This document shows, piece by piece, positions 25,301 through 35,894 of a stretch of 64,000 bases of DNA. Location of the stretch: assembly GCA_013397075.1 (NCBI GenBank), contig VWZS01004469.1:1-64000 (forward strand). Reading direction: 5' to 3'. A program made the translations under genes and the position numbers. The stretch is from Rhabdornis inornatus. Its lineage: Eukaryota; Chordata; Aves; Passeriformes; Rhabdornithidae. The notes beneath the pieces were generated by a model that was not told the DNA's origin, searched no databases, and saw nothing but the letters and a program-made list of their open reading frames with translations. Each line of letters begins with the position of its first letter. The first letter of the stretch is position 1.

Positions 25301-27540
25301 AGAACACTTTTTAAGGTGGCCAAATGCATTAAGAGCATTTCACACTTGGTGTCTTTCTAAAGCTATATCAGAGTAATAATCCTCAATTTCTTGTTTCTAA
25401 ATATGTGTAGGTGAAGTCCACCCTCAAAGCATAGTGCAGTTTTTTACTGTTATTTTAAGTGTGAGAGTCCATTTTAAGTCAAAGAATCAAGGTTCTCAAA
25501 ACCACAGTCTATAAATGTAACTCTTGCTTTGTCTTTGCTCTTTCCAATAACTTTTGAATGATTGTGACAGAGGCAGAAGTCACAGAGATAATGAACTTCC
25601 TACAAGCGTGATAAAAGCAGATCAGAGTGATTCTCTGCATGGCACCTGTAAGTGCCAGAGCCACAGGACAAACTTGCATGTGCTCACACTGTTCAGACAC
25701 CAGAGAAACCATACAGGGGAGATACTCAGAAATGCTCAAACCAAGACAGAAGCTGCAAGCAAAGTGCAAAGCACACAGCCTGCAAAAAAACCTCCATCAG
25801 CTCCAGGATTCCTTCAAAGAGTGCCCTTCCTCTTCACAGTGAGTTTACTATCAATGTCTGGAAGGGACACCAGACTGAGTCCCTAATTTGTAAATTGTAA
25901 CAAAAGCATTATTTCCTATACCATTAACAGACTTCATATCATAGGGAAAGCTCATTTGTAGTTACTAAAACAAATGAAGGCTCATTCTCCTTACAAAACC
26001 ACATCAAAAAGAACAATCATGATAAAAATTAATATGTTCAAGAGTCAATCTGTACATATGGATGCTTCCATTATACCTGAACCCTGTTTTGGGAGTGAAT
26101 CATTATGACTGCTGCTTTTTTTCTTCTTGATGCATTTTTGGAATTGTAGTTACTTCCAAACCTTTTCCCCTGAGTGGCCTGCCCTCTTTTTCCCCACTTC
26201 CTGCTGAGTACCACTTTGCAAGCTCAAGCACAAATACCTCTACCCAAATAGGTAAAGGAGGCTCACTGCACAGCCCACACACCTTGGGGAGGCGAATGCA
26301 ATCAGAATACATGAATAAATGCCAGGCTCAGAGCTTTGCCTGAAGCACTTTGCAAGACTCATCATACTCATTTGTTCTCTTCCCCCTCTGCTGATCAGGA
26401 GAACCCTTTGTCTTCCAGGCTACAGAGGGTTGGAAAAAGAGCTTAGGTCAGGGGAAAAAGAAATATTGTTGTTACTTGATGCCAAAAAGTGTTTACTAGG
26501 CAATGAAGGAAATCTTAACCAGCTAGGCTGAGCATGCTTTTAACTGGTCCTTCCCAAAGGATAAAAGCAAGCAACTTGTCACAACAGAAACAGAATTTCA
26601 GACAATTTAAAAACAACCATAATGAGTTGCTTTCAGGCTAATGGCTTATATATAATCAAATACTTTGAAAACAAATTAAATTCTTGCCAGTCCTGATGCT
26701 TTTTAAAATAATGCATATCCATATCCCCAGAAGAAATCTCAGCAAGAAAGAACAATCTGTGCGTTTCTGTCCACAAAGAAGTGCAACAGACACTGTGATA
26801 GCATAGTTACCACGTTGCTGTAGAAACCCCAGCAGAGTATGCTTTAACTCTGTGAGTGATTAAAATACAAACTGTAATGCTGCAATAAAGAATTAACCAC
26901 AGATAAGCAGAACTAAGATTAATACAGGCAATCCCAAACATTATGGTACCTGGTTTCCTTAGCATTTAAGCTCTTTTGTTCTTCTAGACAGAAGTTTAAA
27001 CTGGTAAAGTTGCATTTTGCACCTTTTGAACAGTTTGGAGGCTGCTAAAGGAAGGTCACTGTTATATGTTATATTGGATATATGTGGCATTCTTCATGGA
27101 AAGCGGAAAGCACCCTCTTTCTTTTAGACTTCTGTCTCAACAAAGGCAGTGGAAGTACTGATGTGCTCACTCAGGAACCAGATGAACACTTTCCAGACAA
27201 AAAAAAATTAGAGAGGAAAAAAGATCTTATGGAGAGGTGAATCAACAGACTCACATTACAGACAAATTGCCAAACACAGCATATGTGCTCCAAGAGGCAG
27301 AATTGGACCTCAAGAATGAACGGCATAGATGAAAACCAGCAGTAAAGTAGAATATAGTAACTAACCCAAACTAACCACGGAACGATATGAGACAAAGAAG
27401 CAGAAATAACTGACAGCCATCCCGGTGGGACAAGGAACTCAGAGATGATCAGGTCGTGCAGCGCTTGGAAATAAGCAGATTACTATTCAGAGCACATGGG
27501 ATTGGGATAATGCTAAACCCTCGAAGACATTTCACGGCGT
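22354..27540. other. Intergenic, central
   Basis: AT-rich sequence. No exon-like block with conserved protein similarity was found on either strand. A short ZNF-like word near 25690-25730 is discussed under rejected items. Confidence 0.72.
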
Positions 27541-28370
27541 TTGTTTGCAGCCCCTTTGTTCCCCGCTAACACGTCTGAGGATCTCTCCATCCCTGTGCCG
27601 CCCCAGATGGCCCTGAGGGCTCGTTTTGTCCCTCTTGCCTCGAAGCTGCGCGCCCTAGGCCAGGCTCTGTCCGGACTCCTTCTGCTCTTTGTGAGGCAGA
27701 GACAGGCACGGGGAGAGGGCAGAGAAGGTGGCTGCTAGGAGAGCCCCAATGCGAGGGGTGGGGTGAGCCTGCGGAGCTGCGGTGGGACCGCGGGCAGTGC
27801 AGAACCCAGACGGCCGCCAGCGAAGGAGAGGGATGGTACGGGGGTGGCAGCCCCGAGGCTGGCGGGTGAGCGAGAGAGCCCCGGGGCCGGGTTCGGAGGA
27901 CGCATCCCCCTGTAAACCCCGCCGGGGCTGCCCGAGGGGCCGTGCCCGCGGCCGGGCGGCCGCTCCGCTGCGCTNCCGCAGCTCCTGTGCCCTGCCCGGC
28001 GGTGGAGCACGGCCCGGCTGCGACCCCGGGGCCGGCCGGGGCCCGGCGGAGCGCGGCCGCAATGACTGCGAGCGAGGTAAGCGGGGCGGCGGCGGAGCGG
28101 AGCGGGAGAGAGCGCGGGGCTGCGGGACGCGGGGAGAGACGGACACGGAGAGAGCCTTCGCCGGGCGGCGGCGTTCTCCCGTCCCGTACCCGGTTTCCTG
28201 TCGCTGGAGGGAACGGGGAACGAGGGGACGGACACGGTCTGCCGAAGTGACAGGCAAAGCTGTTCGCAGAGGAGAGTTTAACTCGTGCATCAGAGGATGC
28301 AGCGGAAAGATGAAGGTCCCGGCTGGGTTTATTCCGCCGCTATTCTAATACTGGGTAGGTGAACCGCGTT
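27540..28370. promoter_or_regulatory. CpG island, probable PRSS12-side promoter
   Basis: An 0.8 kb block rich in CG dinucleotides stands in AT-rich surroundings, about 9.7 kb upstream of the METTL14 start and 7.4 kb before the first recognised PRSS12 exon. In mammals PRSS12 begins with one GC-rich exon holding the signal peptide, proline-rich region and kringle. No kringle reading frame is visible in this island. One unknown base lies at 27975 in its most GC-rich part. It could be the PRSS12 promoter or that of a separate transcript. Confidence 0.6.
28062..28076 (+). CDS. Candidate short first coding segment (MTASE) with splice donor
   Basis: An ATG with G at -3 (GCA-ATG) opens five codons, MTASE, ending exactly at a strong donor GAG|GTAAGC. 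It is the first ATG in its frame, which is closed upstream by a TGA at 27867. The exon ends in phase 0, so it cannot join directly to the phase-1 PRSS12 exon at 35756. It may start a different transcript, a non-PRSS12 small protein, or be spurious. Confidence 0.25.
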
Positions 28371-28571
28371 TCAAAGCTGTGCCGTAAGCGTTCAGGAGGC
28401 TCAGTCTGCAAAGGCTGGCTGGTATCCCTTTTTTGTAACGGGGTTCACTTTCCCTGGAAGCATTTAGTCTCTATAGACTAAGTGAAGTGGCAGAAAGAGA
28501 AATAGAAGGATGCCTGGCTCCAAAGACAAACTGTTTACACAGTATGGCTTTCTTTCCCCCCCATGTCTTAG

Positions 28572-28694
28572 GATAATGGGGTTCACAAGTTAGTGCTGGT
28601 GCTCAACAACATCCGTGAGCTGAGCCCAGAGACTTGTCCTCCCCTCCTCACACACTCCCAGCTGAACTCCACTGACTTCAGTGGAAGTTTTCGG
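28572..28694 (+). CDS. Candidate second exon continuing the MTASE frame
   Basis: A pyrimidine-rich tract ending ATGTCTTAG at 28563-28571 is a good acceptor. The phase-0 frame after it stays open (DNGVHKLVLVLNNIREL and on) and passes a GTAAGG donor at about 28695. If left unspliced the frame runs to a stop near 28847. I do not recognise the peptide. Part of the segment is the inverted repeat TCCACTGA-CT-TCAGTGGA, a motif I associate with old dispersed repeats in reptile and bird genomes. Confidence 0.2.
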
Positions 28695-31600
28695 TGTGTA
28701 AGGACTGAACAGCCATTTCAGCATCCAGCTCTTGATCAGCTTTACATTTCATCAGTGTTGGCATTAAATATATTGATGTACAGTCTGGTTTTGAATTACT
28801 TAATATTTTCTCTTGCATTGCTCTGGTATTATCTCCTGCCTAAATAAGAACGGTGTCCTATCTCTAGCTATACTAAACATCATCAAGCATAATTGTTGAA
28901 ATGAAAATTAAAATTCCCTGCTTCATTGTCCTTCCTTTTACTTCTTTTGTAATAGCACAAAGTCAGCAAGGAAGCTGATCATTAATATTGCTGTTTTTTT
29001 TGTTGGGTTGTGAGGGTTTTTTAAGAATTAATTTATTTTCAGATGACTGAAGAGGATTGTTATCCTTCTCTTCCAACAGTAGCCATAGGTGGTGTGTGAA
29101 AACAAAGCTAATTTGAACAATATGATAATTATACATATTGGTATAAAATACCACATGAAGAGGATATGGAGGCACCAAGGTCCGTATTGATCATTTACAC
29201 ATTAAAAAAATGCAGCTTCCAAAGCTGTGTTCCAAGTCAAATGTATTCCTGCAAGAAGACAGAATGATGTTATGCAGTACAGATGTTTCCCTGGAAAGAA
29301 TACCAGGCAGCTGATGGCATGGAGGACAAAACATACCTAGACAGAGACGAAAAAAACCCCAGAAGACTTCATGCCCTTTAACTGGTCTCACTTTCAGAAA
29401 GGGTACCACAGTTGCTTCTCTAATTTAGCCCAACATATGAATAGGTTTTTTTCAGAATTCTTCAATCTGGTTCCCAAAATACTTTATGAGGACTTGGTCT
29501 AATACAATAGTGAAGAGCACAGCAGTTCATTGCTATGAACCCAATCTTGCACTTACTAAAGTAAGTTTCAGAATCCCCTGTAAGTTGAGCATGAAGGGAA
29601 TTTAAGCAAAAAACCACCAAAAAATACTGCATGATTTGGGTTTAGCTGTGTTTCTCCAGTCTTTTCAGAATGCTGCTTTGTTCCCCCAGAAAAAGGAAAT
29701 CCAGGTTGGCCCCTGCTAAGAGGGCAGACACAGCTACTGAACAACAGCTTTGTAATGGACAGATCAGCTGTTCCTGTTGGACTCTGTGGTAAACTCCAGT
29801 GGCATCACCAGGGCCAATGTCTGTCCAAAAGCCTCTATGGGGGCAACATGAAAGAATTGGAGAGTTTGTGAGATGGCTGAAGGGGGAACATGGATACAAA
29901 TCAGGCCATTTGCCCAGAAATAAAAGATTATTTTAACATTCCCCCTGAAGTGTGTTCCTTTCTTATAAGAAGCAAAATGCCAGTGAGGCAATGTCACAAT
30001 GTGGTTATAGCTAGAGAGGGACAGACTGCTGAGAGAGAAACTCACTGCACCTCTTCCTTTAGTACCTGGGCTAAGGAAGCCCATAGCCAGTGTTAGGCAC
30101 CTGCCATAACTAAATACAATACCAAATACCATGTAAATACAAAATACAATATAAATACAATATTCAAAGGCTTACCTATAAATCTCTGGGTTTTTCTTGC
30201 TTAAATATCATGACTTACCTGCAAAGTTAATTGGCTAAACTTTGTGCATGTGTATATATTAAACTGTTTTATATTTAAACAGTAACAATGAAAATTTTTT
30301 TAAAAGTACTTTTGCAATTATATGGTACAGTACAAGTCTAAAATCAGTTTTACAGTTTAAAATAACAGGTTTCGGTGTTTCATTTCCTTCCTTCTAAAAA
30401 TATCTAGGTAACATTACTTATTCGTGCCTTGAAAGCAAGTAAACCAAATACAAATACATATAAATTATCATGATTAACCAAGGACATCACAGAGGACAAT
30501 AAAGGAATAAAAGCATACTCTTTACACGGAGCCAGTATAAGTATTATACTGACCAGAACTGAGTATTTTAGTTGCTGCTAATAACAACTTACCTGTGGTG
30601 TACTCAGGCTCCAAGAACAAGGCCTAGCTCAGTACCTGGGAGCAGCTGCTGCCACACAATGTTTGTGTGGCTCATAGTTCCAGTTTTGTGCATATGTTGT
30701 TCATGCTATGTTGTTACACATCTAATTTAAAGCACTTTGTATCAAGTGGGCTAATTATTTTCTTTTCTATTACAAAGAGGGACCAATACAAAACAGGGTA
30801 AGTGTCTTTGTCAGAGGTCAGTGGCAGAACTGGAAATAAAGTACACATCTCCAGGAACGCCTGACTTTAGAACCTTTCCATTAAAACTGCCTTTATCAAA
30901 ACGTGATTCCACTAATGTCAGTCAAATAAAGTTTCACTAAACTGTTGTGAGAGAAGAATCAAGCCTCAGGCTCACAATGTAAACACTAGATTAGTCTCCC
31001 TACCGGTTATACTATAGTCCAAGCAGTTGATGGAATGACTTTTGGGATTTTGGTTTTTTTAATACCTTATGATTAGAACTGAAACATGCATGCCTATATT
31101 TTCCTTCTAAGAAGCAGCTCCTCTGGAACCATTCTTACCAGAACTGCACAGTGTGAGAGCCCTCATTTTCTCCAGCTCTGCCCACATAAGACAACTGCAG
31201 TCCTTCAGAGCCCATTACATTGCTCAGTTTGAGTTTAGTTTCTCAGAGCCTTAAACCATTGACTGCTGACATGATGGATCTCAGTGCTGCAGAGGAACCA
31301 ACGCAGCACATTACACACTCAGGGTATACAATATTTATGAAAGTTCTAATATAAGCATCCTTGAGTATGCAATACTGCTACTAATCCTCAAGATACTTCT
31401 TAAAAAGTAGTTGTGCTGGAGGCAACTTTTTTTCAAGGTTAAAATGCGTGGGGAAAATAATTGTAATTTTAGACTAAGAGCAGTGCTCAGCAAAGTGATA
31501 GACAACAGCATTCATTGATCACAGTGAGCACCATGCATAATTTTGCTGAAAACAGCAGGATTCGTTTCTTTGATTTTAGTCAGGCCTGATCCTGGAAGGG

Positions 31601-33965
31601 AAATTTCCATTGATTTGAGCCAATGTTAGGTTCTACCTGAGCTATATGTAGCTTTGTGCAAATAATTCATACAAATCAGTGAATTAGTTTAATTCTGAAA
31701 CTGGGATAGACCCTTCTATATGGATCATCCCCATGTATTCTAAATACTACAGGTTGCAGTGTGGTCCCATGGGATATAGAGCATGTATCAATGGGAAACC
31801 CTCACACTTGATGTCAATTTGGACTGACCTAATTGACTCCAAGACAACAGAGATGAATTGTCAGTGCAGGGCGTTTCTGTAGCACAATCCCACATTGGAA
31901 CACCATGGACATTAGAGCAGAAGTAAAAATACTTGTTGTTTTTATAGATTTCCAAAATTGAAATTACTTGTCTTGCTTTGCTTTACGTCTGCCATTTCAG
32001 AGCACACTGCACCAGGGTGAAAGGCACAGGCAATTTCTACCTCTGATTCCTATTTTCCCAGCCTACATTTACAGCCAAATTGCAAACCTTTGGACAGGTG
32101 TTTACCAAGGAACTATGGCACACCTTTAGCCAACACCATAAACACCACTGCTGCAGCGCTAACACATACAGCAGGAGTGATTTCCATCTATTTGCAACTC
32201 AGCCACACTATGCTCGTTCCCAGTGAAATGTAAAAAATAAAATAGGGTTTGAAGTTGTCCAGCATATGTGCACATGAGAATGTATAGGAAAAGAGGCCAA
32301 GCACAACAGCACAATTCCTTTGAAGTTCTTCTGCTTTTTGGAGTTAATTAAAAGTTGGCTGGGTGGTTTTCCTCTCCCTGTTTTCCTGAGTGTCTCATCT
32401 CCAGCCTATATGGCAGGTGTTCTGGAGCAAGTCTCAGCAGCACCCACTGGATACCCTTACTTCCTTGCATTTGCAAGTATAACTTAATCTCCTTTCAACA
32501 GTGATAGCAGATAGGAAAGACTCTGACTTGGGCAGATACCAGGACAACTAAAATTACCAGACTGTATGTAAACAACAGGAATTGACAGTCAGTAACCTCA
32601 GCTAGAACACAATTACAGTAAACACACACATACTTTCTAAGTGTTTATAAATGAAGGAGTTTCTGTTAAGACAGCAGATTGTATTTTTTATGAAGGGCTG
32701 AATTAAGTCTGTCCTAGGACCACAGTATGTGTTTAAGAGCTGTCTCATAGGCCTGCTTTGTATTCTGTACCTTTGTTTCTAACTATTGTGAGGTCAGGTC
32801 ACCTCTCCTCATCCTCCCTCTTGCTGATCAGTGCTGAGGAGGGCAGAGCCATGGCAGGATCCTGCTGCTGCTGTTCCCTGTTGTTAAGCTGTGTGTTGAG
32901 GCAGGGTAGGTTTGATAAGCACTTTAAGCAGAGGTCTGACACCATACTGAACTGGTGGAGAGCAGAAAGACTAGATGCTGCTGCGTTAGCTCTACTCCCA
33001 ACAGGTGTGGTTTTCTTCAGCAACTAAAAGAGCTGAAAAATTGTAGTTTAAAAACTTGAGATGCTACTATACCTCTGACTCCAGAAACCTAGAGCCTCCA
33101 GCGCATACACTTAAGCCAGACATGTTTTCTGAGAGGGAATGCAGACCCTCTTCTGCAGAGTTGTTGTGCTCCAGGGGCAGCACAGAGGAAGCCCCTGAGA
33201 CACATGTTGGGGTGCTTGAGGTGTTGCATTGCAACAGCACTAGAGTTAACCGGTGAAAATGAGAATTAACCTGTATCCTTTCAATCATGCTAAATATTGG
33301 GTTTCTTGCCGCCTATGAAGTGAAAAAGTGTTTCCTGGTAATTTTACAGTACAAACACCAACTATCTTGCAATTAAAATAGTAACACAGAAACAGATAGT
33401 TGGTAATACAGCATAAACACACATGATGGCAGATCATGCTGTTATCCTGCAATTCCCGAGGATCAATTTACACAGGAAACACAGAGCTGTGTTTCATCAT
33501 GAAGAAAGAGTTTTATATACTGAAAAGAAAACCTAAGCTGTAATGGAAGTCTTGATGTTGAGGTCCTGTTTTATGAAGTATCACTACTGTTAACTAATGT
33601 ATCTCTTGATCTGGGAATATAACTACCAGGTGTCTGAATACCACAATATTTTGAGTAAACAACAGAGAAATAATTTTCTCATTAGTGCCCTTTGATTTGT
33701 TTGCTAGATAATTATGACTTGGTCATATGACAGAGGTTGATACATACTTCAAAGTGCATATACCATGTATTTGTTTCCCTCTATTAAATGTCAGGTTTAA
33801 TATTACCTACATATAAAAATAGGCTTTCTTTTTATTTATTTTTAGATTAATTTATCAGGTGAAAATTAAGAATATTTAAAATTGGTTACAAAATTACCTT
33901 TAACAATCCTTTTGTGTGTTTTGCTGTGGGTACATGACTAAATTCTTCCACCACTGTCATTGAGA

Positions 33966-33992
33966 AATCTGTAAATCTGTAAATCTGTAAAT
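33966..33992. repeat. 8-bp tandem repeat (AATCTGTA)n
   Basis: Just over three head-to-tail copies of AATCTGTA are directly visible. Confidence 0.95.
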
Positions 33993-34647
33993 ACAGAAAG
34001 AGGAGTAAGCCAAATTCTGCCACAGAGACCTTAGAAGAGAATTCTATCTTCAAGTACTCCCTTATTCAAATATTTGAATAGAAACATTGTGTAATGTGTA
34101 CTCAGGAAGCACTGTATTGATTTCAGTAGGTGTCATGCAGCACTGTAAGCAATCATGCACTAAAATAAACTTATTTTTGGAGATGACATCTTCAAACTTG
34201 CTTTCTGGTATGTCAGGCATCACTTTGCTATGAATGCAGTTGACATTTCAAGTGAAAATAATAGTCTATACAAAAGTCTGGTGAACAGCAGAAATAAACA
34301 GAATTCCAGACTGTCTGTGACACATACAGAAAAACACAAAGAGAAAAACTGTAAAGACAGATAAATGATGTGCAACATGTCTACAATATAGTTATATTTG
34401 ACTCAGTAATAATCCTCTCTCAGGAATGATAGCTCACTCTGTAACATGAGGTGAATAAATGTTGTTTGTAATTTGCTGCACAGTAAGTTACTTCTGAGAA
34501 AGTAAATAGGAGACAAAAAGGAACACGCCAAGCCAAACATGAGGTTAATTAATTCCTCGAGTTATTTGGCAGTTGTTTGGCTTTGTGGGTTTATAAAATA
34601 CACTGAACTAAACCCAGGACAAGCTGAGAAGAAAAAGTGGATCTACC

Positions 34648-34663
34648 TATTATTATTATTATT
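34648..34663. repeat. (TAT)n microsatellite
   Basis: About five TAT units are directly visible. Confidence 0.9.
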
Positions 34664-35350
34664 CACACAAAGATGAACACAGACACAATGAAATGCAGGC
34701 ACAAACACTGACTATCTTCACCCCTTGCTAAACTCCTGCAAACTGGATGATGGTGTAGCTTCTAAGTAGATCACAGAACAGAGGCAGATGGATTAGCTGG
34801 GATTTCAGGCAGTACAAATTCATACAGCTGGGCTACGTTTGATAATTTAACAGAAATGTTTCTTGTTGAATTACTGCTCTGTCATTCCTGTTTCTATGTA
34901 GTTATCCCTATAACCAGCTGTTTCCCACCTTTGCCAGTAGCACTTGGCTACCTTTAACAGTAGATGCATCTGACTTCTCAGGTAAAACTACTGCAATAAT
35001 TTTTAAAAAATGCAAAATCTGCTAATTTTATTGGATTTCTGTGCTCTGTAGCTCTCAAGAAGCACTTTTTTTTCCTTCCCACTTCTTTTAGACAATTCCT
35101 TATGGTTTTTAGCTAGCCTCGTCTGGGAATTTGGTAAAGACCTCTCATGAATTAACAGAATTACATGCAGTGTTTTTCTGTCTGAGAAAAGTATGGACAA
35201 ATGCATTCTTCGGCTAAAATAAACTGCTGTCATCTATGACATGCATAATGTAACATGGATCAGAGCAAAAGTTAAGCAGTCCATGTGGTTATTTTCTGAT
35301 TCCCTTAAGGTCAATGGAATTTTGTGAAAAATAAAAGTATAGCATATTTT

Positions 35351-35400
35351 ATACAAATATATACACACACACACTATATATGTATACATACATACATATT
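35351..35400. repeat. Compound TA/CA/CATA microsatellite
   Basis: Alternating purine-pyrimidine sequence with (CA)n, (TA)n and (CATA)n sections, likely length-variable. Confidence 0.92.
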
Positions 35401-35755
35401 TAAGTTTTTCTCATTTGGGTAGAGGAAATAACATTTCAATTATTATGTGTCTAGAAATAATTTCTCTTTGTTAGATTTTTAACTAAGTTGTAGCATCAGA
35501 AGGATCAGAAATATGATGCAGTTTCAGTATGAGGAGCAAAATGCTTTCCTTGTGTAAAAATAGGGTTCTCTCAATTTGTGTATCACTGTATGAGAATGTT
35601 AGGTGTGCCAGAATGTTTTCTTGGAAACAGCTCAGTATCTATGAAACAAGAACTCAGGGAAAGTGAGGTTCAGAGCCTTTTGTGTGGGATGCATTAACCG
35701 AGCAATAGAGTATCTTGGAGGTGTAATTGTTTTATTTTTAATTTTTGGTAACTAG

Positions 35756-35894
35756 GTTCAGTGAGACTCCGGGGAGGCAAGAATGAGTTTGAAGGTACAG
35801 TGGAGGTTTATTTGAATGGAATCTGGGGAACAATCTGCGGGAGCCATTGGGATAATAATGATGCGACAGTTGTATGTCGACAGCTTGCACTTGG
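35756..35894 (+). CDS. PRSS12: PRSS12 exon: SRCR1, first half
   Basis: Starts GSVRLRGGKNEFEGTVEVYL and ends VVCRQLALG, with donor GG|GTAAGT. The acceptor follows TTTTTGGTAACTAG. The first base pair completes a Gly codon begun in the missing upstream exon. Confidence 0.95.

Larger units (their letters stand above)
28850..35755 (+). other. Probable PRSS12 intron 1 / upstream region
   Basis: AT-rich, non-coding. It holds an 8-bp tandem repeat (33966-33992), a perfect 18-bp palindrome (34063-34080), a (TAT)n run (34648-34663) and a (TA)/(CA)/(CATA) microsatellite (35351-35400). I looked for a kringle exon ending in phase 1 and found none. Confidence 0.65.

Noticed and set aside
25554..25886. Zinc-finger-like word LFRHQRNHTGE in an open frame
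   Set aside because: Only the H-x3-H and HTGE part resembles a Krueppel finger. The upstream cysteines have the wrong spacing (C-x1-C, then 15 residues), there is no second finger and no splice context. Treated as chance or an unprovable relic.
27655..28348. Long open frames on both strands of the CpG island
   Set aside because: GC-rich DNA has few stops. The peptides are low-complexity Arg/Pro/Gly/Ala and show no kringle, signal peptide or other domain.
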